A stretch of 64,000 nucleotides of DNA from Ottelia alismoides (GCA_037367405.1 JAZKJV010004148.1:2604501-2668500); one strand, 5' to 3'. Counted from the first letter of the stretch, positions 36,625-49,073 are shown. Notes: generated from the letters alone by a model not told the origin. Numbers and translations: made by a program.

Positions 36625-36642
36625 TCCCCAGCAACGACGCCA
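36625..36642 (-). other. Primer binding site of element A (tRNA-Asp)
   Basis: Minus strand TGGCGTCGTTGCTGGGGA, two bases from the LTR edge at 36645; Asp-type site as in elements B and C. Confidence 0.9.
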
Positions 36643-37899
36643 TTTGACGAGTCTGAAATCTACCATTTTAATGTTGTCGAATTGACTTTTCGTTGCAGTC
36701 GGATAGATCCAGATCAATCAAAATTTAACCACATTAATGGATGAATAGTCGAATGAATTAACGCGCGGTTTTATGTTTATTTAGCCTGGGCAAGCCCCAG
36801 GGTCGACTCAAGGAGGAAAAGGAACAACTCGGCATCAGATTAGATGAATTAAATTGTGGTTTTCCAAGTGGGATTCATTCTTATTTTTTTATGCTATAAA
36901 AGTACCAAATGCACCGATGCAGATGACCTAGGTTATTAAGAAAATCAACAGCTTAGCCCAAAATTAATTTTAATGTGAAATTAATCCAAATTGACCAAAT
37001 GATATTTTTCCTAAGAACCTAATCCAACAATGAATGCGAAATGTATTCTTTTGGAATTTTTGGATTTAAAATGCACCAATGAAAAATACAAACTTTTTTG
37101 GGTTTTTTATGCAATTTTTCATGCAAATGATATGCAAAAATTATGAAAACTTTAGTGGAAGTTCAATATGATGAAATGAAACTACACAAATATTTTTGGA
37201 ATTTTCTGACACTTTATGATTTTTTTATGAATTTTTTTACTGAAAATAGAGTGACTGTAGGTATTTAATTCCTAATAAATCCATGAAGTAAAATTATCCA
37301 GAGAATGAATTATCTCAAATAGATATTTTAATAAGGAATTCAGAAGCTTTGAAATTTCTCAAAAATCTTATTCGTGGAATTAATTAAAAATCAATTACAG
37401 AAATCACTCTACAATTTATTTTATGCACAAGACAACTCCTAATTGGACGAACGTTGGATAGTAATTAACGCAAAATTAGATGCATTATTCACAATTTATT
37501 TCGCAATTTTTGGAGCAATAAATGAACACGTGCGAATTTCAAAGCTTAAATGGGAAAAATATCATTGATTTTCACTCTCTAATTTTTAATAAATAAATAT
37601 ATTGCTCAACAAAAATGCAATTAAATAGCTAGAGGATAAAGATTTTATTCCTCTACAACATGCTATTTTTGATTGAATAAAAAGATGCTAAATGACTGTT
37701 CTAATTACTACATGAATTCAGGGGTATCAATGCAATACATGAATTGAGACAATAAATTCAAACTGTGCACAAGGGCACTTATACAAATATATAAATATGG
37801 AGGGATACGAATGCAATTTTCTCAAAATAAAATAATAGAAAAATGATTGGACCTTTGATCACAGACGTGGGGTGCAGCTAGGGCACACGAAGGGGTGAC

Positions 37900-38600
37900 T
37901 TCCAGGGTGGTGCCAAGGGTGATCGGGTGCGGCTGGGCGCTCGTGGCGGCGGCAACGACGGAGAGGGGCGGTCGGAGGGCGCGTGGCATGCCTGGGCGGC
38001 GCGGGAGGCACTATGGCCGCACGGGCGGGCACGTGGCGGCACGGGAGTCAGCCACGCGTGCGGGGAAGGAGGCCTGTGCGAGGAGGAGGCCGGCAGAGCA
38101 GGGCTTTGGCGAGCGGAGCTCGACCAAGCGCGAGGTGCGCGGCTGTGCGCACCGCAGCTCCTGGCAGTGGCACGGAAGCTCGGCTAGTAGCGAGGCGCGG
38201 GGCGACGTGCCGCATGCGGCGATGCTGGTCTGAGGTGGAATTGGTCTGCTGTGCAGAGCTCGGCGTCGAGGGGCAGGGCGGAGACCGGCTGGCGGGTGCG
38301 AGTTTGGCGACGCGACCTTGGAGCTGGAGGGGAAGAGGTAGCTCCTGGGAAAAGCTTCGCTGACCAGATGACATGGCGGCAAGGGGGCGCTACGGTAGGA
38401 GGCACCCGGCGGAGCGCTGGAGGTAGGGGTGTGGCTACGGGCGTTGTGCCTCGCTGTGCGTGGAGGAGGTGGTGGAGGGCACGCGGCGACGGCGCCGCAC
38501 GCGGCGGTGCGGTGGCGGCCGCCATTGGAGGGCGTGATTGGCAGGTGGGCGGCCTAAGGTTGTCGCAGAGTCGGCAGCAGGCGATGCTGCAGACCTGCAA
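37900..38600 (-). other. CpG-rich leader island of A/B LTR
   Basis: About 700 bases of very GC-rich sequence with many CG pairs, between AT-rich flanks; downstream of the minus-strand TATA box at 39044-39051. It corresponds in position to the islands in the two solo LTRs. Long frames exist in all six readings, as expected from low stop density. Confidence 0.6.
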
Positions 38601-39043
38601 CTTTTATTTTTTTTGTATTTTGATTCTTTTTAATTTTTTTAATAGTTTTCTATGTAATAAAATGAGAATGAGGATGTGATGTAGATAATGATGGTGGTGA
38701 TTGTGATGATGGTAATGGTATATGTTGCGGTTTTTGTTTGTAAATGTGGTGATGGTGATCAACAAGAAGAAAATAATGTTAGAAAAAAATTAAATGACAA
38801 GATGAAGAGAGAGGATTTACGTGTGGCTTCCGATTGTGGCCTCGATCCGTCTCGACGAAAATTCGGAGAAGCTATGCAGCTTGGATGCGGTTGCGACGAG
38901 GTCAATCTCTCCACCTCGGATCTCGCCTTCGGCTTGTCGTCGCTCGACGTCGAAGAAGGAGTTGTCACCTCACGGCTTTGACAGAGCTAGAACCTATCTC
39001 ACTTGTAGAACGGTGGATGAAGAAAAATGGAGAGGGAGATGAG

Positions 39044-39051
39044 TATATAAA
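39044..39051 (-). promoter_or_regulatory. TATA box of A/B LTR, disrupted
   Basis: Minus strand TTTATATA; the copia insertion lies immediately upstream of it and its target duplication (39050-39054) overlaps the box. The U3 that drove it is now 17.5 kb away. Confidence 0.6.
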
Positions 39052-39054
39052 GAG
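39050..39054. other. Target site duplication, left of copia array
   Basis: AAGAG, identical to 56539-56543 on the far side of the array. It brackets all three LTRs, so the whole array descends from one insertion. Confidence 0.9.
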
Positions 39055-41263
39055 TGAAGGATATGGTTAGATCCTCAAGCGCATCACGGAAGCGTGTTCG
39101 TCGTATCGAATACGACGAGGAGCGACTAGTCGCACTAGTTGCTCGATGCAGCGGAATTTAAAAAATTTTCTCACGAACGAAACCACATGATCCAAGAACA
39201 CTTCTCGGATCGTTTCGTCTAAACCACAAACAAGTAATTAGGATTACCTCTTGAAGCGTGGTTGCGATCAAGTCTCTAAACGAAGAGACCTCCTGTCTCA
39301 AGTCCGATCCGACGGAGGAGACGCTTGCGAGCGCGGGGATGAACCGCGTGCTTCTCGCAATCCATGTTGATGATCCAGGTGGCGGATCTCCTGATCTCGA
39401 CACACGAGATCCGACGTCTTCTTCACGAGCGAGGCGCACCGAAGGAGACGGAGATCCACGAGCAGACGAACGGGCAGCATAACGACGATGCCGCGGCGAT
39501 GGAGAACCTCTCTAGGTCATCCATGGTGGACGACCACATGAGAGGGAGAGAGAGGGCTGTCGAGTAGAGAGAAAAGAGAGAGAGATGCTTCTCAAGCATT
39601 GTGTGTAAAATAGAGAGCATGGTATGCCTCTCTATTTATAGGGTTTTGGGATCCATGGATCTCAATCCATGTGACATATAAAATCAATGGATGAGATTGA
39701 TTTATGTCAATCCAATGGTCAAGATTGTTGTTGGTAAAAACCAACAACTTGTGATTTAATTTTGATAAAATATATTTGATAAATCAAATAAATATTAATA
39801 CCAAATTAAATCAATCAAATAAGGAGAGAAAATACAAAGGAGATCAACCTTCCCCTTTAGAGGGCAATCTCATGGATTCCCATGAGATTGCACATCTCCT
39901 TGATTTTCTCTCTACTTATTTTCCAACAACTATTTGTTGGGATTTTTATTCACCAAAATAATTCTCAATTAAATTTGGGAATATTGCAATCTTGACAGTG
40001 GAATATTGTGAATCATATTCACAACCCAAAACAAAATATAATTTACATTGTCAATTAATTACACAATGTGTATCCAATACACATAATAATTAATCAACGC
40101 ATATAAATTATAATTAGATCTCTCTAATACATTATAAATCACATTTATAATATATTATGAATAATTGGATATTACTATCCACATTATTCTTATCCATAAT
40201 AATTAAATCACATTTAATTATATTGGATAACTTATTCTCATGTGCTCAAATAATACGAATCACATTCACATTATTTACATCTTTGATAATCAAATCACAT
40301 TTAATTATCTAAGATAACTCTCCTTATAATATGAATCAAATTCATATTATTCATGATAATTAAATCACATTTAATTATCTATTTTCTCAATGCTCGGATA
40401 CATATATCAACAATAGAATTATCCATGAACTCTTTCAAGGATAATGTGTTTTCTCCGCGAATACTTGGAGATAAGGACAGGGCGATTGTATTGTTCCATG
40501 TATAGTGACATGGATATTGAGATCACATCTCAAATCCAGATCTCGGGCCTCCCATAGATGCTTGATTAAATCAAGACCGCAAATCTAATCTTCTCATTGA
40601 ATCTGAATCACATTCAGATTAATGTCCAACATTTGGACTAAGATTAGATCACTTCTCTACTGAGAGGAGTCACTAAAATCCAGACCCGTTTCATCACTCC
40701 CTAGGAATGGAAGCGTCATGGTTATACAACCGTTTATGATCACATCACCCTCAGGCATTCCCAATACCTGTACATCCTGCATACTGGAAGACTTAGAATA
40801 AACCCGAAGTATTAGATCAACTTTACACTGTCTACTTCAGGGCTTTATCAGTAAGTTTCTCATTCGATCATTGGAAGTCGGTATCGATCATATACTTTCC
40901 AAAAGTATATATCATACCTAGGTCTTGATCATATACTTTCCAAAAGTATATATCAAACCTACAAATTCAGTCAAGCTTCTAAAGCGAGACGACCATGCGC
41001 ATGGAATTTGATTCTTCCAAATATCTCATGAGTGAGCTCATGTCTTCCGGTTCAGTAACTGAACCTGTATGATTCCTTTGAGAGATCGTATTACTCATAT
41101 GCCCTTATATGCACACTAGCGCGCCGGTGTATAGACCTTGATTAGGTCATCAACCTATTGGTCTGCCAAATGTACATACTCAAACATATAGTAACACATC
41201 TGTCTCTGGTCAGAGGATGCGTGCCTGTATCGTGACAGCATACGATATAGGACTTTGGTTATC
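39055..41263 (-). repeat. Copia LTR 1 (3' terminal copy, truncated)
   Basis: Starts TGAAGGATATGG on the plus strand, as LTR 2 and LTR 3 do. It lacks the last 395 bases of the LTR because a deletion fused it to the interior near 41263. The 39727-39748 and 39865-39890 palindromes are perfect in this copy. Confidence 0.95.
40006..40638. repeat. Mini-hairpin series with TCACA loops (LTR 1)
   Basis: Short inverted repeats in series. With TCACA between the arms: 40131-40151 (8-bp arms), 40200-40220 (8), 40249-40275 (11, two mismatches), 40285-40309 (10, one mismatch), 40355-40379 (10, perfect), 40600-40620 (8, perfect). With TCAAA: 40326-40350 (10, perfect). With three-base loops: 40006-40024, 40066-40084, 40624-40638. 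The stems are different sequences. The series is repeated in LTR 2 (46952-47584) and LTR 3 (54885-55517). Confidence 0.85.
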
Positions 41264-41884
41264 TTTGAGGTGCTATCCCTTTAGACAGGTCACTACCACA
41301 TCTTAAGGGAAGGAAGCCTCTCTTGGAATCTTCCAGAAAATGGAATAAGTCCAAGGTGTATTACTAATGTGACGGTCCCAATACCCTCTCCTCTTTGCTT
41401 CTGAACGACTTCGGAACTAAGATCTAAGAGGTATCCTTGAAATCGTATCTCAAGGTATGAAACAACCAAATTTTAAAACACTTATTATCATCCTTATATC
41501 ATTCCAAATGATTAGAATAATATCTACATTTAGCACGATGAACACAATGGTACTCCCACTAAGCTTCACATGGTTCATCAAGATTCTATCTGAAATCATA
41601 ACATTTATAATTTCATCAAATCTTATGTTCCAACTACAGGAAGCTTATTGGAGTCCAAAGATGGAATTCTTCAGCTAGCACACCTTGCTTTCCTCAACCA
41701 TAAAGCCCTGGGGCTACTTCATATGAATATCCACAGAGAGGTATTCATAGAGGAAAGCAATCTTGACTCACATCATGAAGAAGTGATAGTCAAGTTGTGT
41801 AGCTACAGTTAGCAATATTCTGATGGGTTAAAGCAAGATCACTGGAGAGCAAGTCTCATCGCGAGCGATGTCTTCTCTTTGGTG

Positions 41885-42085
41885 TGTAGCTCATGACTAC
41901 GAACCGTGCTTTGAAGGTCTCTACCTTCTCATCAGCTCCCCTCTTTCTCTTGAAGATCTATTTACACCTTAATATGTCTGACCCATATAGGTGGATCCTC
42001 GAGGGTCCATATACAACTCTTGTATATGAAGTCTACATTAGACTTTATTGCTACCATCCATCTTTCCATGTCATGATCCTCAGGA
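41885..42085 (-). pseudogene. Copia RT N-terminal remnant (interior 1)
   Basis: Minus-strand frames read IWTLEDPP, then after stops DEKVETFKARFVVMSY, matching the conserved copia RT start (W-x-L-V-D-P-P and G-K-V-E-T-F-K-A-R-L-V-A-K-G-Y). One frame change and at least two stops occur within 65 codons. The same lesions are in interior 2 (49820-50020). Confidence 0.75.
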
Positions 42086-42754
42086 GCTTCATCACATGAA
42101 ATCCGATCATCGTCAGATTTAACTGACACATGGAATCCATCCTCAAACTTATTTGAAGAGGTATTAATGTTTCATCTTTAATTATCTATTTAGTTTCCGG
42201 TTTCAGAAGGCTCATTATCATGTAAAGATTAAATGAGATCCTTTACTTCATTTTCATCTTCATTCTCAAGAGAGTCATCCTCCAAGAATCACATTCTCCG
42301 AGATGAGATCCTTTAAGAATCTCAAGGTCATAAAGTAGGTATACAATACCATCCTTTATTTTCCTAATGAAGCAGCACTCTCTAGTGCTAGATTCCAGCT
42401 TACATGCATGGAACCTTATTATGTATATAATGTAGTCTCTACTACATATATACCTTGGAAACTAAGAGATAATTATGCTAGGATTAATCATTGATTAAAT
42501 CATGTCACACATGATCAATTGTATCTTCCTACAACTCCATTGAGTTAAGGTTTATTAGGAGGATTGAGATAGAAATGATATTCATATCTCCATAAGGTAT
42601 TTCTTGAATACATCTAATAGGTACATGCTACCTTGGTTAGATCAAATTCATTTTATCTTCCTTCAAACTTTGGTTCTAAACCAAAATTGTGAAATTTTTG
42701 AATATTTCAAAGTTTTCTAAGTGAAGAAAAGAAATCTTCATATCAAATAATCAC

Positions 42755-42995
42755 TAATAGATATCACATATCCATAATGTTTATTCTGATATAGATGATT
42801 CACATACATTAATATGTATGAGATCTTGAATACCTTAATCTTACACCTTTCCCAAGGAAGGGTGTATTGGTCATTTACTTTGAATACAATATTCACAAGT
42901 ATGTGAGATTTGAATCTTTAGACAATCTAAAGTTTCATGTCTTACCAATCCATTGATTTCATCAACAGACATATGTCCAAAAATTGATGCCAGAT
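42755..42995 (-). pseudogene. Copia GAG-pre-integrase and integrase start (interior 1)
   Basis: Reads MSVDEINGLVRHETLDCLK then HTCEYCIQSK, the pre-integrase zinc domain, and after stops DLIHINVCE, which corresponds to the first integrase catalytic block, with Asn where Asp is required. Interior 2 has the same at about 50690-50930. Confidence 0.75.
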
Positions 42996-45987
42996 CATTG
43001 TCAAATGATCTTTATCCTCCTATTGATCTTTTAAAAGTTTAATTTTCAGTATTAGAAATCTTAATGAACCATTCAATAATTTTCTAATTTAATAGAGGTC
43101 CACTAGATTTTAGATTACTATCTGAAATATTTCCATCATAACTCTTTATGATAGATTTATTACAGAATTCATGTTTATATCCAACAATCAGAAATAAACA
43201 ATGAGTGTATTCTAATATCTAGGTCATAGAGACATTCTCTAAGACTAAGGGCTCCCACTGAAAATATGAAGTCTATTGATCTCATGGAAACTGTTGCAAC
43301 ACTTGCATCACTTTCAACATGGATGATCAATAAACCTTAAGATCAAATTTCTAATATTCTAATACATATGCAACCAATTGCAAGTGTTATTAGAAGATTG
43401 AGATACAATTATTAGACTTTACCTTATCAAATAAGTAAGTCAATTTCAATGATTATATGTAGATTATACTGATGCTCCATCCGAGTCCTTTTCTGAGGAT
43501 TCTAGACAGACTTGATAGTCATACTGTCAACACATCAACTTATTGCAGCATTGGCATTCATCCAACTCTTTGGATGTCATATGGAAGTCACAGAAGTACA
43601 GTCAACTATTTGATTATACTTCTTGTCTGGGTCCAACCCATGCTTCCACTGTGCTCCCTTTATCTATAAACAACCATTGCTTAAGATTAAGGATCTCTTA
43701 TGTTAAAATCAAAAAAATTTCAATATAAGAGTATTTCAACATTTATACATGCTTCATTAAATTCATACAATATGAATATTATGAAGCTTCATGAATGACT
43801 AGAGTAAAGATAGTAGAATGATGACACTCATCACCTACATCCATCTAAACTCTTAAAGCATAGGTTCAGGTAGGTACTCAAACAATTTGAATACGTTATC
43901 TCTAATAGAGCTACCATTCTACATGATGTAGAGAACCATGTCATTCATGATTAAATGTCAAGAGCACATATGTATGCCAAAATATCTTTATTGATTTTAT
44001 AAGGATTAATTTGATAATTACGATCATCATCGACATGTCACTTCAAAAGTACATTCGATAAGATCAAGACTTATAGAGACATACAAACCCTAGGGTTTTA
44101 GTCCTATTGTCTTATTTAATTATCACTTCTCATTATTATGAGAAAAACTTGCACATTGCAGCCACATACATTATGTGTCCAATCGCAAGTACAATATCTG
44201 GATCAAGGGTCCAATCCATGATATTCTACTGGTTATTAATGAGTATAACATTGAGTGGGTTTAATGAAGGATTATCTGAAATAAGTAATTTGCATAAGGG
44301 TATATATTTATATATATACATGTTTTACTTTGATTTAGAAATTTTTATATCAAAGTTGTCTTGCCATGTCAACAATGAAAGTTCATTCCCTTAATCACTT
44401 TCAATGTAAGAGATATACTTACCATTATATCTCAAGCAAGATCTGGGATCTCCTTCCTTATCTTTGTTGCATCCCAATAATATGAGAACCTACAACTCGG
44501 ATAAAAAGAAGCGGGAACACATTCCGCCTTGCAAGTCCAACTTGCATCTCCCAATTCGGTCTTTAATACCCGGGCCCACCACCCCTAAGGTGATGTTGAC
44601 CCGTCATTAATTGAACCAACCGTCAACAGGAATACAACTCGCCATGCGCAATCCAATATCGCCCCAATAATATGAGGACCCGATATTGGGGTCACTACGC
44701 ATACGTCCTTACTCTTTCGAGAAGCGACGAGCCCGATCCAAATGGATCATATGCAGGAGCTGTCACTTCGGACAGGCGTCTCCTACATATAATATCTGGC
44801 GACGAAACTCTTCGCCTTGACGGGAGACCATGGATGTCACTTATGTGATCCTCCATATCTTATTCAAATTAAATTAATTTCTATGAATCACATTCATATA
44901 ATTAATTTTTCCAAGGGAATTATTAGCTCTAATCATATTAGAGTATTTTCAATTGGATATAATTAACTTAATCATATTAAATTAATTATCAATCCAATTC
45001 AATCAATCAAACTTAATTTTATGCTTGAATATATATGATATTATTCTCAAAGTACGTATTAATTCGAATTTTAATAATTAGAAAAATACATCATAATCCC
45101 TCGGACATTATCCCGGCCCTACCCGCTGTCATGGCCAGTACCGACGGGAGTGGGGCGGACCACATACGTTGCAACCCGCTGACCAGCGATCCCCGACTAG
45201 ACACCATATCCACCTCGGGAAAGGATAATGCCAAATTGATTATTTTGTACTTGAGATGGTCATCCGTTCTTCAACCGAAATTATACCATATAGTAATCAA
45301 AACAATTTTGATTATAAGGAAATTTGCTAGACAAATTCCCAAGTCCTATTCAAGCAAGAAGTTTGATGATTGTAATTCCAATTAAGGTTTAGATCAAATC
45401 TAATCAACTAATTGGTTGGGGCCAAGTCAATTAGGCAAATAATCATGTTTCAATATTTCACAAATATTTTTCAAGATTATTTCACGAAATTAACAATTAA
45501 TTTCACTAATTGACAATCACTTGGTTCTAGATTAGGAAAGCAATTTCAGCAGTGACCCCTACTTACTTAAATTGGCATATCTCAATCATATTAAATCCAA
45601 ATTAAGCAAAGTCAATTTCTAAAGTTTGCTAATTTGATTTAGGACAGAACCTAAGTGATGTTTCACGCATTTCGAGGCAAGTCTAAACAGTAATTAACAT
45701 TTTAATCACGTTCAGATTCACAGTTCCCGCAACAGTGCATACATGTCCATTAAAATGACCATATCTAGAGCATACGAAATCCGATTTACGCAAACTCAGA
45801 TCCTATGATTTCCTTATTTAATGGGGAACAAAATCCAAGTGCTATTTTTGTGTTTAAACAATTTAAACAGGGCCGAAAAATTACACTAAACAGATCTGCG
45901 AAAATGAAATGCGATAAAACTTTCGCAACCTTAACGAACCCAAATCGTCCTCGGTTAGCGAATCATATTCGAAACCGTCGACCTAAG

Positions 45988-45999
45988 GCTTTGATACCA
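45988..45999 (-). other. Copia primer binding site, interior 1
   Basis: Minus strand TGGTATCAAAGC (iMet type), two bases from LTR 2. Identical at 53921-53932. Confidence 0.9.
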
Positions 46000-46001
46000 C
46001 T

Positions 46002-48605
46002 TGAAGGATATGGTTAGATCCTCAAGCGCATCACGGAAGCGTGTTCGTCGTATCGAATACGACGAGGAGCGACTAGTCGCACTAGTTGCTCGATGCAGCG
46101 GAATTTAAAAAATTTTCTCACGACGAAACCACATGATCCAAGAACACTTCTCGGATCGTTTCGTCTAAACCACAAACAAGTAATTAGGATTACCTCTTGA
46201 AGCGTGGTTGCGATCAAGTCTCTAAACGAAGAGACCTCCTGTCTCAAGTCCGATCCGACGGAGGAGACGCTTGCGAGCGCGGGGATGAACCGCGTGCTTC
46301 TCGCAATCCATGTTGATGATCCAGGTGGCGGATCTCCTGATCTCGACACACGAGATCCGACGTCTTCTTCACGAGCGAGGCGCACCGAAGGAGACGGAGA
46401 TCCACGAGCAGATGAACGGGCAGCATAACGACGATGCCACGGTGATGGAGAACCTCTCTAGGTCATCCATGGTGGACGACCACATGAGAGGGAGAGAGAG
46501 GGTTGTCGAGTAGAGAGAAAAGAGAGAGAGATGCTTCTCAAGCATTGTGTGTAAAATAGAGAGCATGGTATGCCTCTCTATTTATAGGGTTTTGGGATCC
46601 ATGGATCTCAATCCATGTGACATATAAAATCAATGGATGAGATTGATTTATGTCAATCCAATGGTCAAGATTGTTGTTGGTAAAAACCAACAACTTGTGA
46701 TTTAATTTTGATAAAATATATTTGATAAATCAAATAAATATTAATACCAAATTAAATCAATCAAATAAGGAGAGAAAATACAAAGGAGATCAACCTTCCC
46801 CTTTAGAGGGCAATCTCATGGATTCCCATGATATTGCACATCTCCTTGATTTTCTCTCTACTTATTTTCCAACAACTATTTGTTGGGATTTTTATTCACC
46901 AAAATAATTCTCAATTAAATTTGGGAATATTGCAATCTTGACAGTGGAATATTGTGAATCATATTCACAACCCAAAACAAAATATAATTTACATTGTCAA
47001 TTAATTACACAATGTGTATCCAATACACATAATAATTAATCAACACATATAAATTATAATTAGCTCTCTCTAATACATTATAAATCACATTTATAATATA
47101 TTATGAATAATTGGATATTACTATCCACATTATTCTTATCCATAATAATTAAATCACATTTAATTATATTGGATAACTTATTCTCATGTGCTCAAATAAT
47201 ACGAATCACATTCACATTATTTACATCTTTGATAATCAAATCACATTTAATTATCTAAGATAACTCTCCTTATAATATGAATCAAATTCATATTATTCAT
47301 GATAATTAAATCACATTTAATTATCTATTTTCTCAATGCTCGGATACATATATCAACAATAGAATTATCCATGAACTCTTTCAAGGATAATGCGTTTTCT
47401 CCGCGAATACTTGGAGATAAGGACAGGGCGATTGTATTGTTCCATGTATAGTGACATGGATATTGAGATCACATCTCAAATCCAGATCTCGGGCCTCCCA
47501 TAGATGCTTGATTAAATCAAGACCGCAAATCTAATCTTCTCATTGAATCTGAATCACATTCAGATTAATGTCCAACTTTTGGACTAAGATTAGATCACTT
47601 CTCTACTGAGAGGAGTCACTAAAATCCAGACCCGTTTCATCACTCCCTAGGAATGGAAGCGTCATGGTTATACAACCGTTTATGATCACATCACCCTCAG
47701 GCATTCCCAATACCTGTACATCCTCCATACTGGAAGACTCAGAATAAACCCGAAGTATTAGATCAACTTTACATTGTCTACTTCAGGGCTTTATCAGTAA
47801 GTTTCTCATTCGATCATTGGAAGTCGGTATCGATCATATACTTTCCAAAAGTATATATCATACCTAGGTCTTGATCATATACTTTCCAAAAGTATATATC
47901 AAACCTACAAATTCAGTCAAGCTTCTAAAGCGAGACGACCATGCGCATGGAATTTGATTCTTCCAAATATCCCATGAGTGAGCTCATGTCTTCCGGTTCA
48001 GTAACTGAACCTGTATGATTCCTTTGAGAGATCGTATTACTCATATGCCCTTATATGCACACTAGCGCGCCGGTGTATAGACCTTGATTAGGTCATCAAC
48101 CTATTGGTCTGCCAAATGTACATACTCAAACATATAGTAACACATCTGTCTCTGGTCAGAGGATGCGTGCCTGTATCGTGACAGCATACGATATAGGACT
48201 TTGGTTATCTCGATCTCGTTAAGTCAACTCTTTGACCTAACTAATCTGACACCTCCGAATCTCTATTCCTATGCAGAGGACCTGCATCAAGAGGTCGGTC
48301 AGATATCAGCCTAAATGAGATAGGATTGCCATTTCCTACTCAGGCTGGAGATCATCTCTTAACAATCATTTGACGGTGCTTGATGAGTCCTCAATCTAAC
48401 TCATTAGATATTCATCCAAGCACCAGCCTCTATGATTCAATAATTGAATCAACAGCTGTATGATCATTAAGATGGCCATGGTACATAACCCTAATTGTAC
48501 TAAGGGACCTATTATGCAAATTATGTACTCTTTATTTCAGATTAAGGAGTGAATTGCAATAACATTTATTGCATAATGGCTCGTCGTGGGCTCGCATGTC
48601 CAACA
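46002..48605 (-). repeat. Copia LTR 2 (middle, complete)
   Basis: 2604 bases, TGAAGGATATGG to CATGTCCAACA on the plus strand. It is bordered by a primer site on the left and a purine tract on the right, so it served as the 5' LTR of the left unit and the 3' LTR of the right unit. About 18 differences from LTR 3 by eye (about 0.7 per cent). Confidence 0.95.
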
Positions 48606-48615
48606 ATCTCCCACT
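48606..48615 (-). other. Copia polypurine tract
   Basis: Minus strand AGTGGGAGAT directly before the LTR, the usual copia plus-strand primer. Its counterpart in the left unit is deleted. Confidence 0.9.
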
Positions 48616-49073
48616 ATCCCAAAGAGCCATTAATGGGCTAATCATTTAAACCCACACTCATGTGACAATCATAGGCTATTTAGAAAATAGCTAGGTAAGC
48701 TGATTAGTCACTCCGTTCCCAAGAGACTACGCCAAGTCCTTTTACGGCACTTGCATATCTCCTAGTAACAGTGCTCGCATCCAATGCGAATGTTGCATCT
48801 CATGCAACCGATACTCAATTTTGTTGGTTATAGTGTCCTTGACACTACATCTTATTAATTATCATAACCAGTATTCCCATAATCCTTATTAGAATACCTT
48901 CATTCCTGGAGATCTCTATCTCCTAAGGTATCTACGATTAAGACCCTTATAGATCACTATCTACAAGGTCTTAAACCTTTGAAGATAAGACTTTGAGATC
49001 ACTATCTCTAAGTTTCATCATCTTTGAAGATATTGTTATTACTGCAATCAAGTGTTTTATCTCCATAGCAGGA

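Larger units (their letters stand above)
32596..36642 (-). mobile_element. Athila element A interior, non-autonomous
   Basis: Aligns with element B interior from about 59458 to 63495 at roughly 95 per cent by eye. It runs from the primer site (36642) through a leader and a gag C-terminal/protease frame to a truncated 3' region ending within a hairpin at 32596. It lacks the gag capsid core, RT, RNase H and integrase. Its 5' LTR is the LTR that begins at 36645 and serves also as the 3' LTR of element B. Confidence 0.85.
36645..39054 (-). repeat. Shared A/B LTR, left part
   Basis: Starts TGACGAGTCTG beside the element A primer site and is nearly identical at first to the LTR at 63498-64000. It carries the U5 and R side: AT-rich, then a CpG-rich leader at 37900-38600, then the TATA region. 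It is split at 39054 by the copia array and continues at 56544. The GC-rich frames here (for example 38251-38679) are composition artefacts with no recognisable domain. Confidence 0.9.
41264..46001 (-). mobile_element. Copia interior 1, degenerate
   Basis: Matches interior 2 (49199-53934) almost base for base but lacks its 3' end, including the purine tract. Coding remnants are listed separately. From about 43000 to 45987, where gag and the leader should be, I find only broken short frames. Confidence 0.9.

Noticed and set aside
37895..38679. Long GC-rich open frames on both strands that could look like an Ala/Arg/Gly-rich gene
   Set aside because: They occupy several frames at once, have no recognisable domain, and fall in the CpG-rich leader of a retrotransposon LTR; low stop density follows from composition.
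40131..40379. MITE insertions as the source of the hairpins
   Set aside because: Units are 21-27 bases, show no target duplications and no shared terminal inverted repeats; they share the loop, not the ends.
40006..40638. CRISPR-like array
   Set aside because: The repeated unit is a 9-base core with variable complementary arms, not a constant repeat with spacers, and it lies in a plant LTR retrotransposon.
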